Positions 11,501 through 21,337 of a stretch of 64,000 nt of DNA are shown in pieces (positions within the stretch are counted from its first letter, which is position 1; every line of letters starts with the position of its first letter). A program made the position numbers and the translations under genes. The DNA is taken from NCBI GenBank assembly GCA_022457065.1, contig JAJGBQ010000003.1:4774001-4838000 (forward strand). Direction: 5' to 3'. Origin of the DNA: Curvularia sp. ZM96. Lineage: Eukaryota; Ascomycota; Dothideomycetes; Pleosporales; Pleosporaceae. Below the pieces are notes generated by a model. That model saw only the letters and a list, made by a program, of their open reading frames with translations, made no database searches and was not told the DNA's origin.

Positions 11501-12742
11501 CTGGTTAGCACTGATGATATTGAAATTGATATGGGGGCGGTGGGCCAAAACTCGCCACTGATGTGGGCAGCGGAGGCTGGGCATAAAGACATCGTCGAAC
11601 TGCTACTCAGCACTGGAAAGAGCCACATCAATGCTAAGAATGGTAACAGCCAGCCAGCACTTATGTTAGCAGCGAAGAATGGACACAAAGACATTGTTGA
11701 ACTACTGCTTAGTACTGACAAGGCCGACGTCAACGTAAAAAACCTTGGGGGCCAGACGGCACTGATTTCAGCAGCGGAGAATGGGCACAAAGACATCGTT
11801 CAACTACTGCTTAGTACTGACAAGGCCGACGTCAACGTAAAAGATTTTTGGGACCGGACGGCACTGATTTCAGCAGCGAAGAATGGGCACAAAGACATTG
11901 TTGAGCTGCTACTTAGTACTAACAAGGCCGACATCAACGTAAGAAGCGATCGGGGCTGGACGGCACTGATGTTAGCAGCGTGGAATGGGCACAAAGACAT
12001 TGTTGAGCTACTACTTAGTACTGACGAGGCCGACGTCAACACAAGATGCGATCAGGGCGAGACGGCACTGACGTTAGCAGAGTGGAATGGGCAGAAGGAG
12101 ATAGTAGAGATGCTTCTTCGTGATGGAAAAGCAAACCCAAACACAAGAGATGGCCGAGGAATGACGCTACTAATGACCTCAGCTCAGCAAGGGGTGAAAT
12201 ATATGGTTAAGCTACTCCTCAAACACAACAAAACAGATATCAACTCGAAAGACAAGAGTGGGCGCACTGCTTTGTCATGGGCTGCGTGGGGGGAAAGGCT
12301 TCTACATCTGAACACCTTCGATGAAGCACCGCTTCCAAATCGCGAATACACACCACATCTGGATTACCCGGCACAACCATTATCGGTTGAACAGCGTAAT
12401 CGGAGGTGGTTTTTGAGAGAAAAAATGGAGCGGAGTACCAGATTGCCAGACCCGAATATATATCCTGACTACGAGGCGGTAATTGAGCTACTACTTGGGG
12501 CAAACGGGGTAGATGTCAATTCCACAGATGACTACGGATGTACACCACTTTTCTGGGCTGCGATAAATGGGGAAAGTGAATTGGTAGAGCTGTTGCTCAA
12601 CGATCATAGAGTCGATCCCGGTAGGAGGGACGCGGCCGGATTTACGGCGCTGGATGTGGCGCAGGACAACGTTAGAGAACAGTGGTCTACCCTGATACGC
12701 AGAACGCGTACTCACGAAAGCACTGCAGGCGAAGTGCCGTGA
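8570..12742 (+). CDS. HET-NACHT-ankyrin NLR-like (STAND) protein
   Basis: Intronless, 1390 residues. N-terminal HET domain: PPYAILSHTWG at 23-33, WIDTCCIDKSS from 74, RGWTLQELLAPR near 140, KAYSLLGIFG near 212. The NACHT nucleotide-binding domain has Walker A GKPGTGKS at 315-322 and Walker B CFIDALDE at 418-425; winged-helix-type sequence follows to about 640. After a poorly conserved linker, about 13 ankyrin repeats run from about 890 to the C-terminus. Fungal proteins of this layout are signal-transducing ATPases: the repeats sense a ligand, NACHT oligomerises, and HET executes an incompatibility or cell-death response. That role is family knowledge. The allele here has no stop or frameshift and the motifs are intact. 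The start ATG precedes RLVQVKADGSFSLV, a normal HET N-terminus. An in-frame insertion interrupts repeat 11. Confidence 0.93.
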   Translation: MRLVQVKADGSFSLVKHEGASIPPYAILSHTWGKDEDEVTFDDMQNKTEREKTGHVKLAFCATQAAKDGLQHFWIDTCCIDKSSSAELSEAITSMFRWYKNSDRCYVYLTDVTINKRKADQEATHSTWMSAFRTSRWFTRGWTLQELLAPRTLSFFSREEKELGNKLDLAQQIHEITRIPVSALQGVPLREFSIEERMSWAVNRKTKREEDKAYSLLGIFGVSMVANYGEEEEAAFRRLRREIRETTRNDTTLLDEEEKQLLMSTLRFDQIDARHTTIKNAHAKTCKWLLKKSEYVDWLDTTRLSHHHGFLWIKGKPGTGKSTLMKFAFGKASKAMKRSVVIAFFFNARGEVLEKSVIGMYRSLLLQLLEQVPSLRCTFRSSSLSPSSVNAEYQWGVNSLEAQLEQAVLGLGDTPVVCFIDALDECEQRQVRNMVSFFENLGELAVSSGKSFRVCFSSRHYPEITIKKGLSFELEGQEGHTHDIDDYIASELRIGDSDVAQEAKKELQRKASGVFMWVVLVVDILQKEYNRGRMYALNRRLQEIPDDLHQLFYDILTRDSSDKEALILSIRWVLFAEQPLTPGQLYLAILSGVEPEMISQWSPGEIPGEDTLRRFILDASKGLTEITKSRSQKVQFIHESVRDFLLKDNGLGRIWPNLRDNFEGQSHEQLKQCCLTLLHLNVEGHMSMPDDFKTASPQKIADARAVVSQAFPILEYAVQNILHHADAAQGAEVGQHTFMASFPLRKWVGLANLFERHKIRRYTSSVSILYILGDRNMPNLIRCCESANTCFDVEEERYGAPFLAAVATKSKEAVCAFVDALNKANGRGNLSPESYVHFYQNEDGQSLLPRDFKYSKTRDIFEYLKDLDDKAALCLAITANVVDVNNWNVTSGTLLDWATANGHRDIVEALLSNDEVDVNAADTMGRTRLIWAVIRKQRDIVDLLLSTGKADVNAMDRDCRTSLKWATINADTDIVKLLVSTDDIEIDMGAVGQNSPLMWAAEAGHKDIVELLLSTGKSHINAKNGNSQPALMLAAKNGHKDIVELLLSTDKADVNVKNLGGQTALISAAENGHKDIVQLLLSTDKADVNVKDFWDRTALISAAKNGHKDIVELLLSTNKADINVRSDRGWTALMLAAWNGHKDIVELLLSTDEADVNTRCDQGETALTLAEWNGQKEIVEMLLRDGKANPNTRDGRGMTLLMTSAQQGVKYMVKLLLKHNKTDINSKDKSGRTALSWAAWGERLLHLNTFDEAPLPNREYTPHLDYPAQPLSVEQRNRRWFLREKMERSTRLPDPNIYPDYEAVIELLLGANGVDVNSTDDYGCTPLFWAAINGESELVELLLNDHRVDPGRRDAAGFTALDVAQDNVREQWSTLIRRTRTHESTAGEVP
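11642..12049 (+). repeat. Four near-identical 102-bp ankyrin-coding repeats
   Basis: Units begin at 11642, 11744, 11846 and 11948. Each encodes a 34-residue ankyrin repeat sharing GHKDIVELLLST and KADVNV-type ends. The DNA words CACAAAGACATTGTTGA and CTTAGTACTGACAAGGCCGA recur almost unchanged, while flanking repeats in the same gene have diverged. This indicates recent duplication or gene conversion within the array. Confidence 0.85.
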
Positions 12743-13174
12743 TTTTCGTCGCAAGCCTCGCGTTAGTAAAAACGATGATGAAAGCGCATTGTTAGTATTA
12801 CGGCCGATACTTCTGCTATCTGAGCTCGGAAATCTACCGAAGGACCCGAAAGTAATGCTGTCTTCAATCATTATGTGCACTGGAATGGCTATTGCTGTGA
12901 CGTCTCTTCCGTACCATTCTTTCTCGATTATGGTGATTTCATTACTCGCTATTGTCGAAGGTGATGTGACTGATCACGTCAATTGAATCTAGTGATGACG
13001 CCTTTGTCATATATCCGTGAACATTTGAAGTTATTACTTTGGTGGCGTAGTCGTGTGTATGTAGTACTTTCGATTCTGAAATGAGTTGGGTGGCCCGCTT
13101 CAAAAGGATAAGCGTCCGTGTAACGCTATTCAACAACGCACTCGTTTGAGATTCTTTGGCCTTGAGAAAACATC

Positions 13175-13890
13175 TCAACCACTAACTATATTAGAAAGAC
13201 CTATTTCTATTCCTAGGCTATATCTCTCTAAACAACTCAAAATCGAGCGACCCGCATTCCAACTCACATCTTGCCGAATCAGTCCTGGGTGACTTGACCA
13301 TAATTTCCACCACGTTACCCGTTGTCTCATTGCAATTGGGCTTCCAGAACCTATTTGGCCTGTGTTCGTTGACCTGAACCCAACCATTCTACGCTGACCG
13401 CAATTGATTCGCATAATAGTTTCCTCTCGGAACACAATCTCGTCCAGGGACTTGGATTCTGTATGACGTTCAATCTTGTCGGACAACGGATGCACATCAG
13501 GGTCCAAACCGTAGAAATACACATGCTTTCCCCATCCAGCCTCGGTCCAGTCGCTGGCTGGTATCATTAAACGAACTATAAGTGTACATGGAAGCTTACT
13601 TAGTGCTTAGCAGGCACTTTTTTCGAATCTTTCAGCATGAACAGAACACGTTTACGTTGCTCAGCCCGAGTGGTATCGGGCTCAAGGGCTTTCCGTACCG
13701 CGACCAGCTGCTGCAGCTCTTTGGGATTCTAGTTTCTGAAAACATTGTATTTTCTTAGAACTTCCAGCTGGCTCGTCCATGGCCTTTCAGGTTCCTGAGC
13801 GCACTGCATATTATCTAGTCTTGCACTGTTCACCAAGCACATGCTGTTGATCCACAAACGCTTTGCTTTCTCGAATCAGGCACTGGAAAT
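13175..13890 (-). pseudogene. Possible broken gene, unrecognised
   Basis: Two reading segments on the minus strand look protein-like but do not join. The upstream one (about 13740-13610) reads NPKELQQLVAVRKALEPDTT and continues to an in-frame TAA directly before a GTAAGC donor-like site. The downstream one (13567-13175) begins MIPASDWTEAGWGKHVYFYG and carries on for 130 residues. No splice solution that I tried keeps both frames. If the TAA replaced CAA, the first exon would read into the donor, but that is inference. It could instead be two chance open stretches. Confidence 0.3.
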
Positions 13891-14311
13891 TCCCTGGGTA
13901 TGCTCGCGTCGAGTATCTGCAGGCATGGCACCGTTCTCCTGCTATAAACGGTTGATGGCTTCGGATGCACACCAACAAACTTCATTTGGTCATATACACA
14001 CGATCCGCATTCTTTCTCTTCATGAGTTCCCTAAGACATGCTGCGTGTGCACATTAATATCATCTTGTTAGACCAGCTCGTACTCCTGGCCCACTTCAAG
14101 GCGTCCCTGCCAAGCACGGTGTTCTGCCACTCGGGTCCGCCCTGTGACAGCATAGCTTCCCCAACTTCCACCTCCAGCTTCGCGCAACGTCCCCGCGCCA
14201 GCTCTCTACCAAGGCGCCTCATACCCTCACCGAGCGCCGCGCATAGTGAACACCGTCTCCGATCTGTCTGCCACATAGTTTGAGCGCCCAAAGTCACAAC
14301 AGCGCCCAGCA

Positions 14312-15152
14312 ATGGCTTCGCGACTGGTGCTGGTCCTAGGCGACCTCTTCATACCAGACCGAGCCTCAGTACGTTTCCCAGACTCCATGTATATTGCTCG
14401 ACCTCACAAACTTACAGGCGACATAGGACATACCCGCCAAGGTACACATTTCCTCTCCTCCTTAGCAGCACCCCAGCGATCACATGGTGCAATGCACACG
14501 CGCATGCGCTCACACCACCCCGCAGTTCAAGAAGCTCCTCGCGCCCGGCAAGATCGGCCAAATCCTCTGTCTGGGCAACATAACCGATCGCGAGACTTAC
14601 GAGTTCCTGCGCGGTATTGCGCCCGACCTGCAGATTGTCAAAGGCGACTTTGACGTCGAAGCGCCCAACCTTGCCTTGTCAAAGGTAGTCACACACGGCA
14701 GCCTGCGTATAGGCTTCACACACGGCCACACCATCATACCACCCGGCGATGGCGACAGTCTGCTGATAGCGGCGCGTCAGATGGACGTTGACGTACTATT
14801 GTGGGGCGGTACACATAAGTTTGAGGCATATGAGATGGAGGGGAAGTTTTTTGTGAACCCCGGAAGTGCGACTGGAGCCATGTCAACGAGCTGGTGGACT
14901 GAGGATGAGGATCCTACCCCCAGTTTTGTCTTGATGGATGTGAGTGTTTATTTTCTAGCTCGTGATATCTGTTGCACATCATGCGGTGGCGAGAGATGAA
15001 AACATGGACCCGAGGAGAACTAACAAGCGCAATAGGTACAAGGTGACGTGCTCGTACTATACGTCTATCAACTACGCAAGGACGCCGAAGGCAACGAGAA
15101 CGTCGCAGTGGAGAAGGTGTCATTCCGGAAGAACGGAGGTGGTGCAGCATAG
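14312..15152 (+). CDS. VPS29: Vacuolar protein sorting protein 29 (retromer subunit)
   Basis: Four exons: 14312-14368, 14427-14441, 14526-14939 and 15036-15152, giving 200 residues. Exon 2 is a 15-nt microexon encoding only DIPAK. It completes the family signature RLVLVLGDLFIPDRAS-DIPAK-FKKLLAPGKI. The metallophosphoesterase-like fold is visible: GDLFIPDR, LGNITDRETYEFL, VKGDFDVE, FTHGHTIIPPGD, LLWGGTHKFEAYE, FVNPGSATGA. VPS29 binds VPS35 in the cargo-selective retromer complex on endosomes. The usual active-site His of phosphoesterases is absent from GDLFIP (many VPS29 proteins have GDLHIP), consistent with a scaffold role. Length fits the family. Confidence 0.93.
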
Positions 15153-16547
15153 TATCAATGGTTACCACCAAGCGCGACAGTGGAGAAGAAAAAACGGAGC
15201 CATGAACGGGTTGTACAGGCTCTACTAACTAACAAGGCGATGATACGTGTGTCACCATTGATTGCCCAACGGATAATAGCCCAGTCCCACAGCACGAGGA
15301 TTGCCCCTCTTCCATACATACTCCTATGCAGAAGAACCATTACGACGAAATAGCTTCTGTTCAAGTTCGGACATCGGACTCGTTTCCGCTCTGCAGTAGT
15401 TTTGCAGTCCAACCCTTGTGCCTATGCAAACTGATCTGCAACCCAAATAACGTTTGCCCGTCGATTGTTTTTCCTTTTTCCGTTCCTATGCTCCTTTTCG
15501 GCGACTCGCATCATCTTGGTGTACCAGCCACTCAATTGCCCTCGTCCCCACAAAATATGCAAACACGTCCTAGTCCCTGGTCGTAGTTCCCATGGGGGAA
15601 AGCAAAGGGAAAGTAACCGCCCGGAATATTCCTCGTCCCTTCGCCCCCTCCCCTCCATTTCCCCATGCCACATGGGGGCAACTTTTTGCCTCAATGCCTT
15701 GCCAAGCCCCGATATGGGCCCATAGCGAAGATCGATACCTGCGTTGGCTGTACAACAAAGGTTCCGACGTGGCCAAGCTGAGGATTAACAAAGAGACTAA
15801 AACTCTCTCTTTGTCTAATCTTCCCCGCTTTTTTTTTCCTTCCACACTTCCTTCCTGACAGAAAAACACACGCCCTACGATACTGTTCCACGTCGCCCCA
15901 TTCTTTGCACTTTACCTAGCTAGAGAGACACATGGCTGATAGACGACAACACATACACGACGCTATTGCCCAACCCACTAAGAAGCAGGGGAGTCTCAGT
16001 GGAAAAGCACGGGGAGGGGTAAAGATAAAAAAGCCGCAATATATAGATGCAAAAAGAGCCAATAGTCGCTGTACAACTGTTTACCTGTGGCTGATTGGAT
16101 GGCGGGGAAGGATACCGACCCCCCCTTTTTTTTCTATTTTGGCTACGAATACTACAGCTACATGTACACGTTGGGCTCTTCTGGTGGTATACCTAGTTTG
16201 TTGACTTGGATGGATAGATGGGTGTGTTGGTAAGTACTACAGAGTGTTGAGATGGAAAAGTGGAGATGAGAGGAAAGGGGAAGAAGGAGGGGAGAAACTT
16301 TGATGATTAAGATCGTCATTACTTGTGTCTTGTTGCGATATTTATGCATGTTGGCCGAGTTGGAGCCGATGGGGGATGGATGTTTATAGATTATAGTGTA
16401 CATGTTCACCGATTATATGCGTGGTCGTTATTGCTGTTGTCGTAGTCTGATTCGTAGTCGTCATCAAAGATCGTCATTTGTACATGTCTCTTGCCGCTAT
16501 ATTTCTCTCTCTCAAATGGCGATGGAGCATCAGCATCCCCACATCGT
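15153..16547. other. Intergenic, convergent 3' ends of VPS29 and the 3'-nucleotidase gene
   Basis: Nothing recognisable is encoded. The segment contains CT-rich and poly-T tracts (around 15826-15838 and 16120-16140), and overlapping short frames on both strands with no family features. It probably holds the two 3' UTRs. Confidence 0.5.
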
Positions 16548-17729
16548 CTAACCCTTGTTTTCTGACTCTCTCTTGCCTAGCACGTCCATGACAGCGCGAT
16601 TGACACTGTCAAACCACGCCGGCATACAAGCAATCATGCCCCAGTTGCGCTCGCCCTTGATCTTACGGCCAGCCGAGAAATCAATCTCTCCGCCTCTGAA
16701 ATCCCGAATCATGCCGCCGGCTTCCTGGAAGAGCAAGTGGCCGCCGGCGTGGTCCCAGACGTAGGTAAAGCGGTCGAGCGTCTTGGGGATGCGCACCATG
16801 ACGTCTGTAGCGCCGAGGGTGAGAGCAACGTACTTCATCTGTTGGGACCAGAGCACGGTGCCTGGCCATTGGGCGCCGAGCGCGGTTGCAACGGCATTAT
16901 GTTCAGTCTGCGAGAGCGACGTCTTGCCAATGGTTGCTTCGACAAAGTTGAGCTCCGAGCTTTGCTTTGCTGGCAGTGCGGTGAGATGGACGTGGCGGAC
17001 TTGTGCTCCAAGGCCCTTTGCTTCCATGGGACGGATGTAGGTGCCTTGGCCCTTGACGGCCGAAAGAACTACGCCGTAGCCCTCGCGGTCCACATGGTCT
17101 TCGTGAATGCGTGTCTGGCCGAGGGTGCCTTGAACGGGAAAAGCCAGGTTGGGACACGCAATGACGCCGACTTGTTGCACGCCGTCGACGAGCAAACATA
17201 GGCATACGGCATACTGCTGGCCCTGCATGAACGTTGCCGTGCCATCGACAGGGTCCATAACCCAGACTCGTCCCGATCCCGTGACTTGGCCTTTGCCGCC
17301 CCGATCAATCAGCTCAAACATGTGCTCCTTGCTTGTGGGGAACGCTAGTGCTTGTTCCTCCTCGTCTGCCGCTGGTGGTGGTGCTGCTTCGCCATGCGCA
17401 GCCCCCTCCTTCTTGCCATTTGCGCTGAAACCTGCATCAGCCTCCTCTTTTGCCTGTTGCACCAATTGCCACACACGGTCTGCGAGGGGCTGGTTTTGGC
17501 GCAGCGCATCTGCACTCTCCTCGCCCAGAAACGCATCGTCTGGGTACACGGCGTGCAGTGCGGAAATGAGAAGAGCTTGTGCGGCAAAGTCTGCAATGGT
17601 TACTGGACTGTCGTCTGCTTTAGTCTCGGCAGATACGTTGTTGGAGAGGCTGCGGAGGACCGATTTGGTGAGGAGTGATGCACGGTGGACGGCGCGCAGA
17701 GCGAGCCGGAGCTCTGCCGTGTAGGCCAT
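16548..17729 (-). CDS. MET22: 3'(2'),5'-bisphosphate nucleotidase (Hal2/Met22 type)
   Basis: Intronless, 393 residues from the ATG before AYTAELRLALRAVHRAS; a second ATG 33 nt upstream is less family-like. It belongs to the inositol monophosphatase superfamily and removes the 3'-phosphate of PAP/PAPS in sulfate assimilation; it is the lithium- and sodium-sensitive target of salt stress in yeast. Metal-binding motifs are intact: GEESAD around residues 69-74, DPVDGTATF from 159, and the C-terminal WDHAGGHLLFQEAGG. ADDSPVTIADFAAQALL near the N-terminus is the family's first conserved block. An insert of about 35 residues rich in Ala, Glu and Gly (about 95-130) lies between the EE and DPVDGT motifs, and the total is longer than the yeast enzyme (about 357). 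Confidence 0.92.
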   Translation of the reverse strand: MAYTAELRLALRAVHRASLLTKSVLRSLSNNVSAETKADDSPVTIADFAAQALLISALHAVYPDDAFLGEESADALRQNQPLADRVWQLVQQAKEEADAGFSANGKKEGAAHGEAAPPPAADEEEQALAFPTSKEHMFELIDRGGKGQVTGSGRVWVMDPVDGTATFMQGQQYAVCLCLLVDGVQQVGVIACPNLAFPVQGTLGQTRIHEDHVDREGYGVVLSAVKGQGTYIRPMEAKGLGAQVRHVHLTALPAKQSSELNFVEATIGKTSLSQTEHNAVATALGAQWPGTVLWSQQMKYVALTLGATDVMVRIPKTLDRFTYVWDHAGGHLLFQEAGGMIRDFRGGEIDFSAGRKIKGERNWGMIACMPAWFDSVNRAVMDVLGKRESENKG

Positions 17730-20700
17730 GGTGAGGATGGGATTGGATGAATCGATGCTCACTGCGTGGTACGTATGTATCTAGGAACGTTGCTACTGGC
17801 GGGTTTAGACTGTAGTTTCAAGGCGTTCGTTTAGATGAGGTGACGAGCGCTAGCAAAGTGCATAGTAAGCGAGGCTGGCGTAACTCGAACATGATTGGAA
17901 AGGTCTTCTCCACAATTGAGCTCAACATTGCCCTCGTCTCCAAACACCAAGGCAGACACAGAACTGTGCACGTTTGTCGTACCATCAGCAAGATGCGTCT
18001 CGGATGCGATTGTTTGCGAACGCTTGAACGGTGAAGCACGAGTCATTCCACTAACTTTGATACCAAGGATTTGGAATGCCTGAAAGTCAGAAGGTCCGAT
18101 TCAGATTTGATAAAGAGGGCATGGTGTGTAGGGAGAACTACCAGTACCAAGACCCTGGGAGAGAAAAAAAATTGCGGCGCCTCCCCGAATCTACCCGCAG
18201 GACCCTTTTTAATCGCAAGGAAAGGGCAACGAGTTGGGAAGGATAGCCGTTGAGTAGAGAGTCCCGCTATCAGCCCATCTGGTTGAGACAAAGGGCCGAT
18301 GTTTTCGGGAGAGATCCAAACTCGGGAGATAAGCGTCAGGGATCAAGCGAGCACAGAGACGAGGCTGCTCAACAGCGATGACCCTCGCGGGTTGCGCTCC
18401 GAGCTGCATTGGTAGCAAAGGAGCCTGTTCTGTTGCCGAGTCACACAGCGTTTATTCGGCTGCTGCAACGGGGTTTGCCTGTTGTGGGGTGCATTGCGTA
18501 TTATGGCGCTGTGCCCCGACTAGCCGAGAGGTGAGTATTTGGGAAGATGGCTGTGTTAGATTGCAAAAGTGTGTGAATTCAAGGGCACAAGTGCGTAGAT
18601 TCCATGCACGACTATTGAACAGGCCGTGCTGTGCGTCATCGAGCACAAAGCGACACGCTACTTGATAAGTGGTGGAGACGCCATGATAGATGAGGTCTGG
18701 ACGCTTCGGCTGCACGATGCGGTGCTCTGATATCGGCGATTGAAAAGCAGCGTATTAGAGTGCATTACAGATGCATGGATATTCGATGCCGTATAGCGTA
18801 GTACTATGGTAGGGTTCATTGAGGCTGACAGCCATTTGTCACAGTAGTTCTCATACAATGTCGCAATCGCGGCCGCAAGCGGGAAAGAGTCCGTGGGCTT
18901 GTGTGGGGAAAGGCAATCTCACAAGCGAGGGCTGTTTTTGGGAGCAATAATTTGGCACTGCCTCGTCGGGAGTGATGCTGAATCGCGCGCGGGCGCGGGC
19001 GGCACGGCAATAAGGCGTACTAAGGCAGATAAGCTAGATTCGACGGGGGCCTGATTTGATTTGAGCTTGAGCTTGAGCTTGAGAGAGAGTGGCGATAAGA
19101 ACGAGTGGTTCCTGCAGACAAGAGTGTAAGCGTCAACATGTTCGCTCTGTGCCGCGCACCGTCTAGGTCGTGCAGCACACAGGGACCATGGGTGCGAGAG
19201 GGGCGTGGGGGCTGCTGTCTCTTGTGCATGCGGGTGGACATGCAGGTTGCTCGTGTTGGATATGGGCGCTCAAGTGACTTGCAGCTGAGGGAAGCCTGAT
19301 GATTCGTCAGCATGGGCATGGGATGGTGAGAGCAAGGTGGGAAAGCGTTTGGAGGACGGTTGGCGTGCACTGGTAGGGGCGCGGACATGTGGACCGAGCG
19401 TTATTATCTCGCTTGCCCTGGGAGAGGGGTGTGCTCTGGAAATGGTTTGCGCCAGCCATTGACAGCGGGAACAAGGCAATTGAGCAGAGGCCTCGAGGGC
19501 GGGCATAAGCTGGTCTCGCTCTGGCCGACGGGCCAAATCGGGCGGCCTGGAGTGAGCAAGAGTCCAGATCGGTCTGGCAGCGACGGATTAGGAGAAGCAA
19601 AGCTCAGCAAGAAGCGAGGGCACGAGGCGCAGGCCTGGAAGCGTTCGCAGCATGTATTGATCTACCGGGTGAGCAAAGCAAAGAAGAAGAAAATTATGTT
19701 GAGGCATCCGCAAGAGGCGTTGCGGAGGCGACGGTTGTGAGGGTGGTGTGTCGTGCAGGGAGGGAGAGCAGAGGGGTAACGATCGCCGGGCGAGGGCAAG
19801 GCGAGTGGTCCTACAGGGGAGATTGCCCAAACGGCATTGAGAATGGCAATGGCGAAAGATAACGTCTTCGGTGTCGCAATAGGTGAGGAGGCAGGGCCAA
19901 GGCCAGGATGCACAAGGGTCCATGGCGCTCTACCAAAGCGGACAGGGCAGTAGGGCGCATGGATGGATTCAGATGGGCGGCTTACGCGAGCGGGAGCAAA
20001 GAGGAAAGGTCGTATATTTGGGTGTGTCTGTGAGCAAAGATGGCAGCAGACGGAGAGCGGCGATAATCGCCAGCAGCCCCATGACTGCTGAGACGACCAA
20101 GAGGGCGTCGCTGGATTAGGAACGGTGTTCCTAGATTTGCACCTCAGTCATCTGCGCACTGGGCGCAGGGCTGGGGCAGATGACTACTAGCGACGGCGGG
20201 CAAAGTCACGCAGGTGCAGTCGGAGCGGAGGGGTCAGCAGGTGAGGGCGGCCATGCCATGACGAGTACAGTACGCGCAGCGCAGCGCAGCGCAGCGCCGC
20301 GGCCGAAGAGACAGACACGCAGCGAGAGAGCGTCGTTTGGGCAGCGGCGGGGCTGTTCGGTGGGCGTGTTGGTGGGCGTGGAGGGAGGGGACCGGCTAGC
20401 GGGCGCCGGACTTGATGGCGTGGGCGTGAGGTGAGGGGTTGGAGGCTACAGCGCTTGCGACAAAAATTCAGACGTCGATGCTTGGCTGCATGGTCAGGCC
20501 GTGCGGAGAGGACCCTGGCCGCCTGCTGAGATGACCGGGGGGTGCTGCTAGCGCCGCGAGGCCGTGGGTGGGTGTGCTGCCAGTGTGCCTGAGCGCAACT
20601 TAAGTATATGCCCCATCCATCCTCCCGCCGCTGCTCCACCCGCACGCACGCTCCTCCGCACCGCTGCTCGCTCCATCCCATGACTCCCACCTGAGGCATT

Positions 20701-20854
20701 TTGTTATAACCTGCTGCCTGCCCCTCTCTGCTCACTCTACATATCCTCCACGCCTCCCACCTCGACCCGGCCACGGCCACTGCTACATCACACCACTACC
20801 ACTACCACCACTACCAACACCAACAACAACATCACCACCACCACACACACCACA
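17730..20854. other. Long intergenic region and 5' leader of the ECL1-like gene
   Basis: About 3.1 kb without a supportable protein gene. From about 18900 the sequence becomes GC-rich with G-tracts. A TATA-like AAGTATATG lies at about 20602-20610. From about 20690 to 20854 the strand turns C/T- then CAC/CAA-rich, typical of a fungal transcribed 5' leader ending at the ECL1-like ATG. A GCGCA run (GCAGCGCAGCGCAGCG) sits at about 20278-20297. The promoter is unusually long for this window. Confidence 0.45.
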
Positions 20855-21337
20855 ATGGCTTCCCAGATGGAGTGCTTCAACGACTTCTGCCTCTCCTGCG
20901 ACCGCCAGATTGCCGAGAACGGCGTCTACTGCTCACAGTCGTGCCGCCTCGCCGACCTCGAGCGAGCCGGCACCACCGCACAAGCACCCTCGCAACTCTC
21001 GTCATCGGCCTCATCCTCGTCCTCGTCCAACAGCGGCTTCTACCTCGCTCCCGCAATCAACTTCTCCGCCTACAAGGCCTCGTCGAGCTCGCAACAAGCC
21101 CCCTCGAGCCCCTACCACTACTACCCCACGGCAAACGGCAACTACTTCGCCCCTCCCTCGGCCAGCAAGCAATCCTCGCAACGCAGCCTGACACCCTCAT
21201 CATCCCGCTCGTCACTGGCCTCGTCATCATCTCGCACCCAGTCAGGCATCTCGCAGCAAGCGGCCTCGCAGCTCAACAGCTACGTCCGCTCGTTTGACCA
21301 GACCCGCGACGTCAAGAGGAGGTACACGCAGTACTAA
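20855..21337 (+). CDS. Ecl1-family life-span/stress regulatory protein
   Basis: Intronless, 160 residues. The N-terminus carries the Ecl1 zinc-binding signature: C12-LS-C15, then YCSQSC with C26 and C30, followed by RLADLERAG. The rest is Ser-rich low-complexity sequence (about residues 45-130) ending in a basic-aromatic tail, VKRRYTQY. In fission yeast the Ecl1 group extends chronological life span and responds to sulfur or zinc limitation; a similar role here is inferred from the motif only. The start ATG follows a CAC-rich leader (CACACACCACAATGGC) with good context. Isolation between two long non-coding stretches suggests elaborate regulation. Confidence 0.85.
   Translation: MASQMECFNDFCLSCDRQIAENGVYCSQSCRLADLERAGTTAQAPSQLSSSASSSSSSNSGFYLAPAINFSAYKASSSSQQAPSSPYHYYPTANGNYFAPPSASKQSSQRSLTPSSSRSSLASSSSRTQSGISQQAASQLNSYVRSFDQTRDVKRRYTQY

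Noticed and set aside
11083..12042. Long minus-strand frames with repeated LSSSSTMSLCPF
   Set aside because: They are the antisense reading of the ankyrin repeats.
20187..20780. 197-codon minus-strand frame upstream of ECL1
   Set aside because: It lies in the promoter/leader of ECL1 and has only low-complexity Arg/Pro/Ala sequence.
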